Positions 35,174 to 43,173 of a DNA stretch of 64,000 nucleotides are shown piece by piece. The position numbers were made by a program, and so were the translations under genes. How positions within the stretch are numbered: position 1 is the first letter of the stretch; each line of letters begins with the position of its first letter. The stretch is taken from NCBI GenBank assembly GCA_963780135.1, contig CAWAAR010000003.1:2170001-2234000 (forward strand), read 5' to 3'. This DNA comes from Clostridium_AM sp963780135. Lineage in GTDB: Bacteria > Bacillota > Clostridia > Clostridiales > Clostridiaceae. The notes under the pieces are model-generated. The model searched no databases and was not told where the DNA came from. It worked only from the letters and a program-made list of their open reading frames with translations.

Positions 35174-35765
35174 TAAAGAACAAGAACCAAATTTTTTGTT
35201 GAAATATAAGAAAAAATACGCTCCTAAATCATGGGATGATTATAATAAGGATGATATAAAAACTAATATTAAAGAAAATATTTTAGTTAAAGAACAAGAG
35301 GAATATTGTCCTTATTGTGAAAAGAGAATATATACTAATGATGATGGGCATATAGAGCATATTAAACCAAGAGATAGTTATCCAAAAGAATTTCAGAATT
35401 ATGATAACCTTTTAGTGTCATGTAATGAAAAAAATAGTTGTGGGATATATAAAAAGAATAAATATGATAATAAATTTATAAATCCAGTTATAGATAATCC
35501 GGAGAATTATTTTAATTACAATATTGCTAATGGAGAGATAATATCAAAAAGTAATGATGAAAATAGCAATGAATATATAAGAGCAACCTATACAATAGAT
35601 ACTTTAAACTTGAACTGTTATGAATTAAAGGAAGCTAGAAAAGCTTTGATAGATATATTAGATGTTTATAGAGAAAATTATGAGGAATATAATGAATATC
35701 TACAATTTTTTATTGATGAGGGTCATAACTTTCCAAGCTTAATAAATTTATATATGCAATTGTAG
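35160..35765 (+). CDS. PtuB-like HNH endonuclease (Septu-type defence)
   Basis: A 201-residue HNH protein of the TIGR02646/PtuB type. CPYCEKRI near residue 44 and CNEKNSCG near 87 form a zinc site; GHIEHIKPRD near 58 carries the nuclease His pair and NPVIDNPENYF near 104 the last HNH element. It should cut DNA or RNA when activated by the ATPase encoded upstream. Translation is coupled through the 14-bp overlap. No clear terminator follows; 35766-35964 is AT-rich with a weak hairpin at about 35894-35920. Confidence 0.82.
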   Translation: MLKVNKEQEPNFLLKYKKKYAPKSWDDYNKDDIKTNIKENILVKEQEEYCPYCEKRIYTNDDGHIEHIKPRDSYPKEFQNYDNLLVSCNEKNSCGIYKKNKYDNKFINPVIDNPENYFNYNIANGEIISKSNDENSNEYIRATYTIDTLNLNCYELKEARKALIDILDVYRENYEEYNEYLQFFIDEGHNFPSLINLYMQL

Positions 35766-35964
35766 AAAATCATTTTTAAACTTAGTTAACTCAAATATAA
35801 GAAAAAGAGGTCTCATGCACTTTTTAATATATCATTTATGTCATTTCATAATATTTACTTACATAGTTTAAAATTTCAATTAAATATGAAAATGGACAAT
35901 TAAGCATTATTTAATTGCCCATTTGTCAGTCAGTTGTAACTTTGAAATTTTGCTTACTTTACAT

Positions 35965-35993
35965 TTAAGCAGTAACTTCCAGTTACTGCTTAA
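35965..35993 (-). terminator. terminator of araR
   Basis: TTAAGCAGTAAC (35965-35976) pairs perfectly with GTTACTGCTTAA (35982-35993), 5-nt loop, just after the araR stop, with T-rich sequence beyond on the minus strand. Confidence 0.75.
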
Positions 35994-36001
35994 TGGGAAA
36001 A

Positions 36002-37090
36002 TTATTTTATTGGAGCAGTTGATTTTCTGATAATAAGCTGAGGATCATAAAGGATGGAGTCACTAGCTTCAAAGTGATTATTGTTATTAATTAATTTAAT
36101 AATCAAATTAGCAGCATCTTTACCCATTTGTTCTTTAGGATGAGTTATAGAAGTTAAAGTTGGCTGCATAATTACTGCAAGCTGTGAGTCATCAAAGCCT
36201 ACTATTGATAGCTCTTCAGGAATTTTAATATTTAGTTTGTTAGCAATGGTTAACACTATATAGGCTATTTCATCATTGTAACAAAAAATTCCTGTAGGTC
36301 TTTTTTCGGATTTTAATGTATATTCAATCTTAGAAGGCAAGGATGAATTTATTTCCTCAGATAGATAAGTTAAAATTTGTCCAGAGGATGGGGAAATATT
36401 GTTTTCCTGGCACTCTGTAATAAATCCATTCATTCTATTTATACCTTGTAAATCGTCAACTTTAAAAATACCCATTAGTTTTTTGTGACCTAAGGATATA
36501 AGGTGATTTGTTGCCAATTTTCCACCTTTAAAATCATCTGTTCGAAGACTTGGAACATTAATTTCAGGATAAGAAGTGTCTATTGTTACAATGGGTATAT
36601 TTTTAGATATTATGTTATTTAAGTATCCAATATTTGGACTTTGATACGCACTTTTAGTTGGTTCTAAAATAAGACCATCTACTTTATGTGCTAACAAATT
36701 TTTTAAGTTAATGTTTTCAAACATAACATTGTTATTAGTGGAAGATAGCAAAAGAGAATAGGATTCAGCATAAAGAGCATCTTCCATACCTCTAATTATA
36801 TTAGGGAAAATGTAATTAGATATATAAGTTGTTAACACAGCTACATTTTTAGTGTTTTTAAGATTTTCTTTGTTTTCTGTCCAATCAGAAATATATATGC
36901 CACTTCCTTGTTTTTTATATAAATATTGTATTGTTACAAGATCATCTATAGATTTTCTTATGGTGTGCCTACTGACATTGAACATTTTCATAAGTTCTGA
37001 TTCAGTGGGTATTTTTTCATGGGTTTTATATTTACCTGTAACGATCCAGTCAATAATACTTTTTTCTACTTCTTCATATTTGTACTTCAT
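36002..37090 (-). CDS. araR: arabinose regulator AraR (GntR-LacI chimera)
   Basis: A 362-residue repressor. Residues 1-70 are a GntR winged helix (KIPTESELMKMFNVSRHTIR) and the rest a LacI-type sugar-binding domain (NVAVLTTYISNYIFPNIIRG, GLILEPTK, IVGFDDSQLA, TSITHPKEQMG). This fusion is typical of AraR, which leaves its operators when arabinose binds. It is divergent from the arabinose operon, whose promoters carry AraR-like boxes. GGAGAA lies before the ATG. Confidence 0.9.
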   Translation of the reverse strand: MKYKYEEVEKSIIDWIVTGKYKTHEKIPTESELMKMFNVSRHTIRKSIDDLVTIQYLYKKQGSGIYISDWTENKENLKNTKNVAVLTTYISNYIFPNIIRGMEDALYAESYSLLLSSTNNNVMFENINLKNLLAHKVDGLILEPTKSAYQSPNIGYLNNIISKNIPIVTIDTSYPEINVPSLRTDDFKGGKLATNHLISLGHKKLMGIFKVDDLQGINRMNGFITECQENNISPSSGQILTYLSEEINSSLPSKIEYTLKSEKRPTGIFCYNDEIAYIVLTIANKLNIKIPEELSIVGFDDSQLAVIMQPTLTSITHPKEQMGKDAANLIIKLINNNNHFEASDSILYDPQLIIRKSTAPIK

Positions 37091-37138
37091 TAGTTATTCT
37101 CCTGTAAAAAATAAATGTTTTTCTATAAATATTATACC

Positions 37139-37189
37139 ACAAATGCGCATGTTTATAAATATGCGCATTTGTAATTGGTGCGTATGAAT
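37139..37189. promoter_or_regulatory. palindromic control region of araR
   Basis: ACAAATGCGCAT (37139-37150) and its exact complement (37161-37172) form a 12-bp inverted repeat with a 10-bp spacer. Each arm contains TGCGCA. A third element ATTGGTGCGTATGAAT (37174-37189) differs from the AraR-like boxes at one core base. It may be the autoregulatory site of araR. Confidence 0.5.
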
Positions 37190-37230
37190 ATAAAAAGCAT
37201 TTACATTTAACAATATCTCATTGCTTATTT

Positions 37231-37500
37231 AGAGGAGAATTGACAGAGGACATAGGACAGTGAAGGTGAGTTTTCTTCCTTACGTCGGAAAATTAATTTA
37301 CTTTTTAAGCTTGTTTTGCTAATGCAAAACATTGCTTAAGAAGGTATCTAAAATATATGATTTTCAGACAATCGCTTACTTAGAGAGTACCCCTTAAGAA
37401 ACAAAAGAGCAGGAGTTTCCTTTAAATTAGAGATTTTTCGTAGTGTAGCGAAGAAAAATTCTCCTTCATTGTCCTCTGTCAATTGTCCTTTATCCTCTCG
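37231..37500. repeat. foldback (MITE-like) element
   Basis: The left end (GAGGAGAATTGACAGAGGAC, then TGAAGGTGAGTTTTCTTCC) and the right end, read on the other strand, share long blocks (ATTGACAGAGGACA, TGAAGG, TTTTCTTC) over about 60 bp. The centre has a second hairpin (GTTTTGC-TAAT-GCAAAAC near 37320). No gene lies inside. Imperfect terminal palindromes of this size suggest a non-autonomous mobile element. It ends about 4 bp before the first AraR-like box. Confidence 0.65.
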
Positions 37501-37504
37501 AAAA

Positions 37505-37551
37505 ATACATACGTATCTTTTTAAAATTTTTATTGACATGTACGTATAAAA
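37505..37551 (+). promoter_or_regulatory. paired AraR boxes before the arabinose operon
   Basis: Box 1 ATACATACGTATCTTT (37505-37520) and box 2 ACATGTACGTATAAAA (37536-37551) share the TACGTA core; core centres are 31 bp apart. Box 2 overlaps the -35 element and spacer, so binding would block RNA polymerase. Confidence 0.8.
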
Positions 37552-37561
37552 ATGATATCTT
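37533..37561 (+). promoter_or_regulatory. arabinose operon promoter
   Basis: TTGACA (37533-37538), 17-bp spacer, TATCTT (37556-37561), 48 bp before the TTG start of the kinase. Confidence 0.75.
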
Positions 37562-37569
37562 AATTATAA

Positions 37570-37583
37570 AGAAACCGTTTACC
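37570..37583 (+). promoter_or_regulatory. possible CcpA (cre) site
   Basis: AGAAACCGTTTACC resembles a catabolite-responsive element with the central CG dyad and lies just downstream of the -10 box, where CcpA would act as a roadblock. The match is imperfect. Confidence 0.35.
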
Positions 37584-37608
37584 GATATTTTGAGAGGAGG
37601 TCATTCTA

Positions 37609-39213
37609 TTGACTATAAAAGAGAAAAGGGTAGAAGAAATTCAAGATGGTAAGACATCACTGGGAATAGAGTTTGGTTCTACTCGAATTAAAGCTGTTCT
37701 TATTGGAAACGATTTTTCTCCGCTTGCTAGTGGTAGTTTTGAATGGGAGACAAGCTTAGAAAATGGGATTTGGACTTATTCGTTAGAAGAAATCTGGAAG
37801 GGTTTACAATACAGTTATCAAAAACTTTTTGCAGAGGTAAAGGAACGCTATGGAGTCACACTTTCAAAAATTGGATCAATTGGCTTTTCCGCAATGATGC
37901 ATGGATATATGGCATTTGATAAACAAGGAAACTTACTTGTTCCCTTTAGGACATGGCGTAATACTATGACAGAAGAAGCAGCAAAGAAGTTAACAGAATT
38001 ATTTCAATTCAATATTCCTGAGAGATGGAGTATAGCTCACTTATATCAGGCTATTTTACATAATGAACCTCATATTGAAAAGCTTGATTTTTTAACTACT
38101 TTAGCTGGCTATATTCATTGGCAGTTAACAGGTGAAAAGGTCTTAGGTATTTGTGATGCATCAGGGATGTTTCCAATTGATATGAAAACTCATAATTATG
38201 ATGAGCATATGCTAGAAACCTTTAATAACTTGCCAGAAGTTGAAAAACATTCATTAAATGTAGGTAAGCTTTTACCAAAGGTTTTATTAGCTGGGGAAAA
38301 TGCTGGTGTCTTAACTTTAGAAGGAGCAAAAAAGATTGATGTCAGTGGAAATCTTCAAAGTGGAATTCCAATATGTCCACCTGAAGGAGATGCAGGCACA
38401 GGCATGGTTGCCACAAATTCAGTTGCACCACGCACAGGAAATATATCTGCAGGTACATCAATTTTTGCAATGGTTGTCCTTGAGAAGCCACTTAATAAGA
38501 TTCATACAGAGATTGATATGGTAACCACACCTACAGGAGACTTAGTGGGGATGGCTCATGCAAATAATGGTTATTCTGATATAGATGCCTGGGTAAATAT
38601 TTTTCAAGAATTTACTGAAGCCATAAATGTTAAGATTCCAAGAGAGCTTCTTTATATGGGTTTATATAGTCAAGCGTTTCTAGGTGATCCTGATTGTGGA
38701 GGAATTCTTGCCTATAATTATCTTGCAGGCGAGAACATCACAGGTGTTTCGGAAGGTAGACCTTTAGTTGTAAGGAAACCAAAAAGTAATTTTAATTTAC
38801 CAAACTTTATGAAAGCACATCTCTTTACGTCCTTAGGTGCATTGAAAATTGGTATGGACATTCTCTTAAAGGATGAGGGTGTGAAGCTTGATAAATTACT
38901 TGGCCATGGTGGATTGTTCAAGACACCTATTGTAGGACAAGAAGTAGTTGCTGCTGCAGTAAATACACCAGTATCAGTTATGAAAACTGCAGGTGAAGGC
39001 GGTGCATGGGGAATTGCATTATTAGCTAGTTATCTGAAAAATAGAGAAACTAGTTCCACATTAGCAGAATTTTTATCAAAAAAGGTTTTTGCTGGTTATG
39101 TAGCTGAAGAAGTAAAGCCTGAACAAAAAGAAGTTGATGGCTTTGAGCAATTTATGAAGCGCTATAAAAAAGGAATTCCTATTGAACAGGCAGCAGTAGA
39201 TTATTTAATTTAG
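37609..39213 (+). CDS. araK: FGGY-family ribulokinase (AraK-type)
   Basis: A 534-residue FGGY sugar kinase. The N-terminal actin-like fold begins with SLGIEFGSTRIKAVLIG; GFSAMMHGYMAFD and DASGMFPID line the sugar site, and GNISAGTSIFAMVV and GHGGLFKTPIVGQE belong to the ATPase domain. It should phosphorylate L-ribulose. The sequence is not of classic AraB type; it resembles the alternative clostridial kinase. Translation starts at TTG behind AGGAGG, with no competing ATG nearby. First gene of araK-araE-araD-araA. Confidence 0.85.
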   Translation: MTIKEKRVEEIQDGKTSLGIEFGSTRIKAVLIGNDFSPLASGSFEWETSLENGIWTYSLEEIWKGLQYSYQKLFAEVKERYGVTLSKIGSIGFSAMMHGYMAFDKQGNLLVPFRTWRNTMTEEAAKKLTELFQFNIPERWSIAHLYQAILHNEPHIEKLDFLTTLAGYIHWQLTGEKVLGICDASGMFPIDMKTHNYDEHMLETFNNLPEVEKHSLNVGKLLPKVLLAGENAGVLTLEGAKKIDVSGNLQSGIPICPPEGDAGTGMVATNSVAPRTGNISAGTSIFAMVVLEKPLNKIHTEIDMVTTPTGDLVGMAHANNGYSDIDAWVNIFQEFTEAINVKIPRELLYMGLYSQAFLGDPDCGGILAYNYLAGENITGVSEGRPLVVRKPKSNFNLPNFMKAHLFTSLGALKIGMDILLKDEGVKLDKLLGHGGLFKTPIVGQEVVAAAVNTPVSVMKTAGEGGAWGIALLASYLKNRETSSTLAEFLSKKVFAGYVAEEVKPEQKEVDGFEQFMKRYKKGIPIEQAAVDYLI

Positions 39214-39312
39214 ATGAATGTTAGGTGCATAAATAAAGGTAATCAAGGTAAAATTGGAAAATAGGGGAAATGATAAATATTATTTAACTAATGATTAAGG
39301 GGGAAGATTACA

Positions 39313-40668
39313 ATGAAGAAAAAAGTATCTCCAGCATTAATTTACTTCTTTGGAGCCTTTGGAGGATTTATGTTTGGGTATGATATCGGAATAATTAATG
39401 GTGCTTTACCTGGAATTAAGACAACATGGCAAATTAATCCATGGCTAGAGGGAGCAATTACTTCTGGATTGTTTGTAGGAGCTATGATTGGTGCTTCACT
39501 AATGGCCTCATTAGCAGATCGTTTTGGTCGTCGTAAAATGATTATGTGCAGTGCTATTGTATTTGCAATTGGTGCTATAGGATCTGCTATTTCTAAGAGT
39601 ACAAGCTTTTTAATTTTTGCTCGTATTATTTTAGGGGCAGCTGTAGGTGGTGCTTCAGCATTGGTTCCAATGTACATGGGAGAAATTAGTCCTGCTGAAA
39701 CACGTGGAAAGATATCAGGACTAAATCAGTTAATGATAACAGTAGGAATGCTTATTGCATATGGTGTGAATTACGGATTTGCAAATGTATTTGAAGGATG
39801 GAGATGGATGCTTGGTGGTGCTATGGTACCAGCTATAGTGTTACTATTTGGAACATTAGTGTTACCAGAATCACCAAGATTCTTAGCTCGAATTGGAAAA
39901 AAGGAATTGGCACTAGAGGTTTTACAAACATTACGTTCTCCTGAAGAAGCTGAAATTGAATATCAGGAGATCATTAATTCAAAACATACTAATTCAGGTT
40001 CATTTAAAGACTTGTTTGGTAAAACAGCTTTACCTGCTGTAGTTGCAGGTTGCGGTTTAACGCTATTACAGCAAATTCAAGGTGCAAATACAATTTTTTA
40101 TTACTCATCACAAATTTTAGAGAAGGTTTTTGGTTCAGCCATTGGTGGAGTTATTAGTACGGTTGGTATTGGTGTGGTTTTTGTATTAGCAACTGTTATA
40201 ACATTATTAATTGTAGATAAATTTAAGCGTCGTAGCCTATTTATGTCAGGATCTATTGGAATGGGAGTATGTCTATTATTGGTTGGATTAATTTATCCTT
40301 CTGCTCAGGCTAATCATACATGGGCAATGTGGACTGTATTCTTCTTTATCTGCTTATATGTTGTTTTTTACGCATATTCTTGGGCTGCTGTTACTTGGAT
40401 TGTAGTTGGTGAATTGTTCCCAAGTAATGTTAGAGGAATTGCTACTGGTATTGCATCAACAGTGAACTGGTTTGGTAACATTTTAGTTGCTTTATTCTTC
40501 CCAATATTACTTCAAACAGTAGGTTTATCTGTAATATTCTTTGGTTTTGCTGCAATTTGCATTATAGGATTCCTATTTGCAAAATATGTTCTTTATGAAA
40601 CAAAGGGAAAATCATTAGAAGAAATTGAAACTTACCTGTACAATCGTTCTATTAAAAAAGTTTCTTAA
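39313..40668 (+). CDS. araE: arabinose:proton symporter (MFS sugar porter)
   Basis: A 451-residue sugar porter with twelve helices. Signatures are FGYDIGIINGALPGI (helix 1), ADRFGRRKMI (loop 2-3), PESPRFLARIGKK (after helix 6), LLQQIQGANTIFYYS (helix 7) and YETKGKSLEEIE at the end. Its place between kinase and epimerase genes points to L-arabinose uptake. AAGGGGGA precedes the ATG. Confidence 0.9.
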   Translation: MKKKVSPALIYFFGAFGGFMFGYDIGIINGALPGIKTTWQINPWLEGAITSGLFVGAMIGASLMASLADRFGRRKMIMCSAIVFAIGAIGSAISKSTSFLIFARIILGAAVGGASALVPMYMGEISPAETRGKISGLNQLMITVGMLIAYGVNYGFANVFEGWRWMLGGAMVPAIVLLFGTLVLPESPRFLARIGKKELALEVLQTLRSPEEAEIEYQEIINSKHTNSGSFKDLFGKTALPAVVAGCGLTLLQQIQGANTIFYYSSQILEKVFGSAIGGVISTVGIGVVFVLATVITLLIVDKFKRRSLFMSGSIGMGVCLLLVGLIYPSAQANHTWAMWTVFFFICLYVVFYAYSWAAVTWIVVGELFPSNVRGIATGIASTVNWFGNILVALFFPILLQTVGLSVIFFGFAAICIIGFLFAKYVLYETKGKSLEEIETYLYNRSIKKVS

Positions 40669-40741
40669 TTATAATTATATTTTTATAAGGGAGTCTAAAA
40701 CAAAATAAGTTGAAAAGTTTGCAAATAAGGAGGATTAATTT

Positions 40742-41440
40742 ATGCTAGAGGATTTGAAGAAAAGAGTACTAGAAGCTAATTTGATGCTTCCAAAGTACGG
40801 GCTGGTTACATTAACCTGGGGTAATGTAAGTGGAATTGATCGTGATAAGGGGTTAATAGTAATTAAACCAAGTGGAGTTGAATATACAAATATGAAGGCT
40901 TCAGACATGGTTGTTGTAGATTTAAATGGCAATGTTGTAGAAGGTGATTTAAATCCTTCTAGTGATACAGCAACTCATATAGTTTTATATAAGAAATTTA
41001 CTGATATAAAAGGTGTTGTTCATACACATTCACCTAGGGCTACTTCCTTTGCTCAAGCAGGAATTTCTATTAAAGCAGCTGGAACTACTCATGCAGATTA
41101 TTTTTATGGGGATATTCCTGTAACACCACAAATGACTGCAAGTGAGATAAATACAGAATATGAAAAGCAGACAGGAGACGTAATTGTTAGGACTTTTAAA
41201 GATAATGACATTGATCCTAATAGTATACCAGCAGTATTAGTAAATGATCATGGTCCTTTTACCTGGGGAACAGATCCGGAAAATGCAGTACATAATGCAT
41301 TAGTTTTGGAAGAAGTAGCAAAAATGACATATCATTCATTGCAATTAAATCCTCATAATATCAGAATGGATCAAGTTTTGCTAGATAAGCATTTTAAAAG
41401 AAAACATGGAAAAAACGCATATTATGGACAGAAAAAATAA
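40742..41440 (+). CDS. araD: L-ribulose-5-phosphate 4-epimerase
   Basis: A 232-residue class II aldolase-fold enzyme that turns L-ribulose 5-phosphate into D-xylulose 5-phosphate. TWGNVSGIDRD binds phosphate, HTHSPRATSFAQAG holds two of the zinc His ligands, and a third His lies in the later NDHGPFTWG region. AAGGAGG precedes the ATG. The length is normal for AraD, and it is followed closely by araA. Confidence 0.92.
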   Translation: MLEDLKKRVLEANLMLPKYGLVTLTWGNVSGIDRDKGLIVIKPSGVEYTNMKASDMVVVDLNGNVVEGDLNPSSDTATHIVLYKKFTDIKGVVHTHSPRATSFAQAGISIKAAGTTHADYFYGDIPVTPQMTASEINTEYEKQTGDVIVRTFKDNDIDPNSIPAVLVNDHGPFTWGTDPENAVHNALVLEEVAKMTYHSLQLNPHNIRMDQVLLDKHFKRKHGKNAYYGQKK

Positions 41441-41459
41441 AAAAAGAGGGATGATTAAG

Positions 41460-42926
41460 ATGTTAAAAAATAGAAAATTAGAATTTTGGTTTGTAGTAGG
41501 AAGTCAACATTTATATGGAGAAGAAGCATTAGCTCAGGTTAAAAAGAATTCTGAAGAAATTATAAAATGTTTAAATGCAAGTGGAAAGTTACCATATCCT
41601 ATTGTATTTAAAGCTTTAGCAACATCTGCTGATAAAATTACAAGTATTATGAAAGAAGTAAACTACAAAGATGAAGTAGCTGGTGTTATTACATGGATGC
41701 ATACTTTTTCACCTGCTAAAATGTGGATTGCTGGAACAAAATTATTACAAAAACCTTTATTACATTTAGCAACTCAATTTAATGAGAATATTCCTTGGAA
41801 AACAATAGATATGGATTATATGAATTTACATCAAAGTGCTCATGGTGATAGAGAATATGGATTCATCAATGCTAGATTAAATAAACATAATAAAGTAGTT
41901 GTAGGTTACTGGAAGAAAGATGATGTTCAAAAGCAAATTGCTGAATGGATGCAGGTAGCTGTAGGTTATATTTTAAGCCAGGATATCAAAGTTGCACGTT
42001 TTGGCGATAACATGCGTAATGTTGCTGTTACTGAAGGAGATAAAATAGAAGCTCAAATTCAATTTGGATGGACAGTTGATTACTTTGGTATTGGTGATTT
42101 AGTTGCTGAAATGGACAAGGTTTCAGAAAAACAAATTAATGATACTTATGAAGAATTTAAAAAGCTTTATGTAATGGAACAAGGGGACAACGATCCTAAA
42201 TTCTATGAAAAACAAGTAAAAGAACAAATAAAAATGGAAATTGCTTTACGTAATTTCTTAGATGCTGGTGGATATACAGCATTCACTACAAATTTTGAAG
42301 ATTTATATGGAATGAAACAATTACCTGGACTTGCAGTTCAGCGTTTAAATGCTGAAGGTTATGGTTTTGCAGGTGAAGGAGATTGGAAAACTGCTGCATT
42401 AAGCCGTTTAATTAAAATCATGACTAAGAATGAAAAAACTGGATTTATGGAAGACTATACTTATGAATTAAATTCTGGTAGTGAAACAATTTTAGGTGCT
42501 CATATGTTAGAAGTAGATCCTACTCTTGCAGCAGACAAACCTAGAGTTGTTGTTAAACCATTAGGTATTGGTGGAAAAGAAGATCCTGCACGTTTAATAT
42601 TTAATGGAACAACTGGAGAAGGTATTACTATATCTATGCTTGATCTTGGAACACACTATCGTATGCTTATTAATGAAGTAACTGCAGTTGAAGCTGCTGA
42701 AGATACACCTAATTTACCTGTAGCTAAGATGGTATGGCAGCCACAGCCAAACTTTGCAGATGCTGTTAAAGCTTGGATTTATGCTGGCGGCGGACATCAT
42801 ACTGTTCTTACTTTAGCTTTAACTTGTGAACAAGTTTATGATTGGGCTCGTATGGTTGGATTAGAAACAATTATAATAGATAAAAACACTAACTTAAGAG
42901 ACCTTATTAAAGAAGTTTCAAGATAA
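41460..42926 (+). CDS. araA: L-arabinose isomerase
   Basis: A 488-residue isomerase converting L-arabinose to L-ribulose. Typical segments are FWFVVGSQHLYGEEAL at the start, WMHTFSPAKMWI, NLHQSAHGDREYGFI, GYGFAGEGDWKTAAL, LGAHMLEVDP and GGGHHTVLTLAL, which hold the metal Glu and His ligands. The start at 41460 is supported by GAGGG; an earlier ATG at 41406 would overlap araD and is rejected. Confidence 0.95.
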   Translation: MLKNRKLEFWFVVGSQHLYGEEALAQVKKNSEEIIKCLNASGKLPYPIVFKALATSADKITSIMKEVNYKDEVAGVITWMHTFSPAKMWIAGTKLLQKPLLHLATQFNENIPWKTIDMDYMNLHQSAHGDREYGFINARLNKHNKVVVGYWKKDDVQKQIAEWMQVAVGYILSQDIKVARFGDNMRNVAVTEGDKIEAQIQFGWTVDYFGIGDLVAEMDKVSEKQINDTYEEFKKLYVMEQGDNDPKFYEKQVKEQIKMEIALRNFLDAGGYTAFTTNFEDLYGMKQLPGLAVQRLNAEGYGFAGEGDWKTAALSRLIKIMTKNEKTGFMEDYTYELNSGSETILGAHMLEVDPTLAADKPRVVVKPLGIGGKEDPARLIFNGTTGEGITISMLDLGTHYRMLINEVTAVEAAEDTPNLPVAKMVWQPQPNFADAVKAWIYAGGGHHTVLTLALTCEQVYDWARMVGLETIIIDKNTNLRDLIKEVSR

Positions 42927-42971
42927 TTATTTAAAAGCTAGTAGTAACGATTATTATATTGTGAGAAAGAA

Positions 42972-43009
42972 TGACAACTATGGAATTTGTAATGAATCCA
43001 TAGTTGTCA
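42972..43009 (+). other. hairpin after araA
   Basis: TGACAACTATGGA (42972-42984) pairs exactly with 42997-43009. It is followed by A residues, not T, on the plus strand, so it is not a standard terminator; it may protect the transcript end or act as a weak terminator. Confidence 0.5.
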
Positions 43010-43022
43010 AAAAAATATCTTA

Positions 43023-43069
43023 ACTTGTACGTATAAATAATTTAAAAAACAAAATATATACGTATAAAA
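43023..43069 (+). promoter_or_regulatory. paired AraR boxes before the phosphoketolase gene
   Basis: ACTTGTACGTATAAAT (43023-43038) and ATATATACGTATAAAA (43054-43069), core centres 31 bp apart, exactly as in the pair before araK. A TATTATACA-rich -10 region lies near 43081. The gene is thus probably in the AraR regulon. Confidence 0.8.
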
Positions 43070-43173
43070 ATAAAAATCCCTATTATACATAATAAAATGT
43101 TTGATTACAATACAACATATATTGTTTGTTAAACATAACAGCAAATGAAAAATTATAAATCAGGAGGAGTATT

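Noticed and set aside
37348..37539. 63-codon minus-strand frame
   Set aside because: It lies within the foldback element and has no ribosome site or protein similarity.
42972..43009. Hairpin after araA as a standard terminator
   Set aside because: It is followed by A residues rather than T on the coding strand, so it was listed only as a hairpin.
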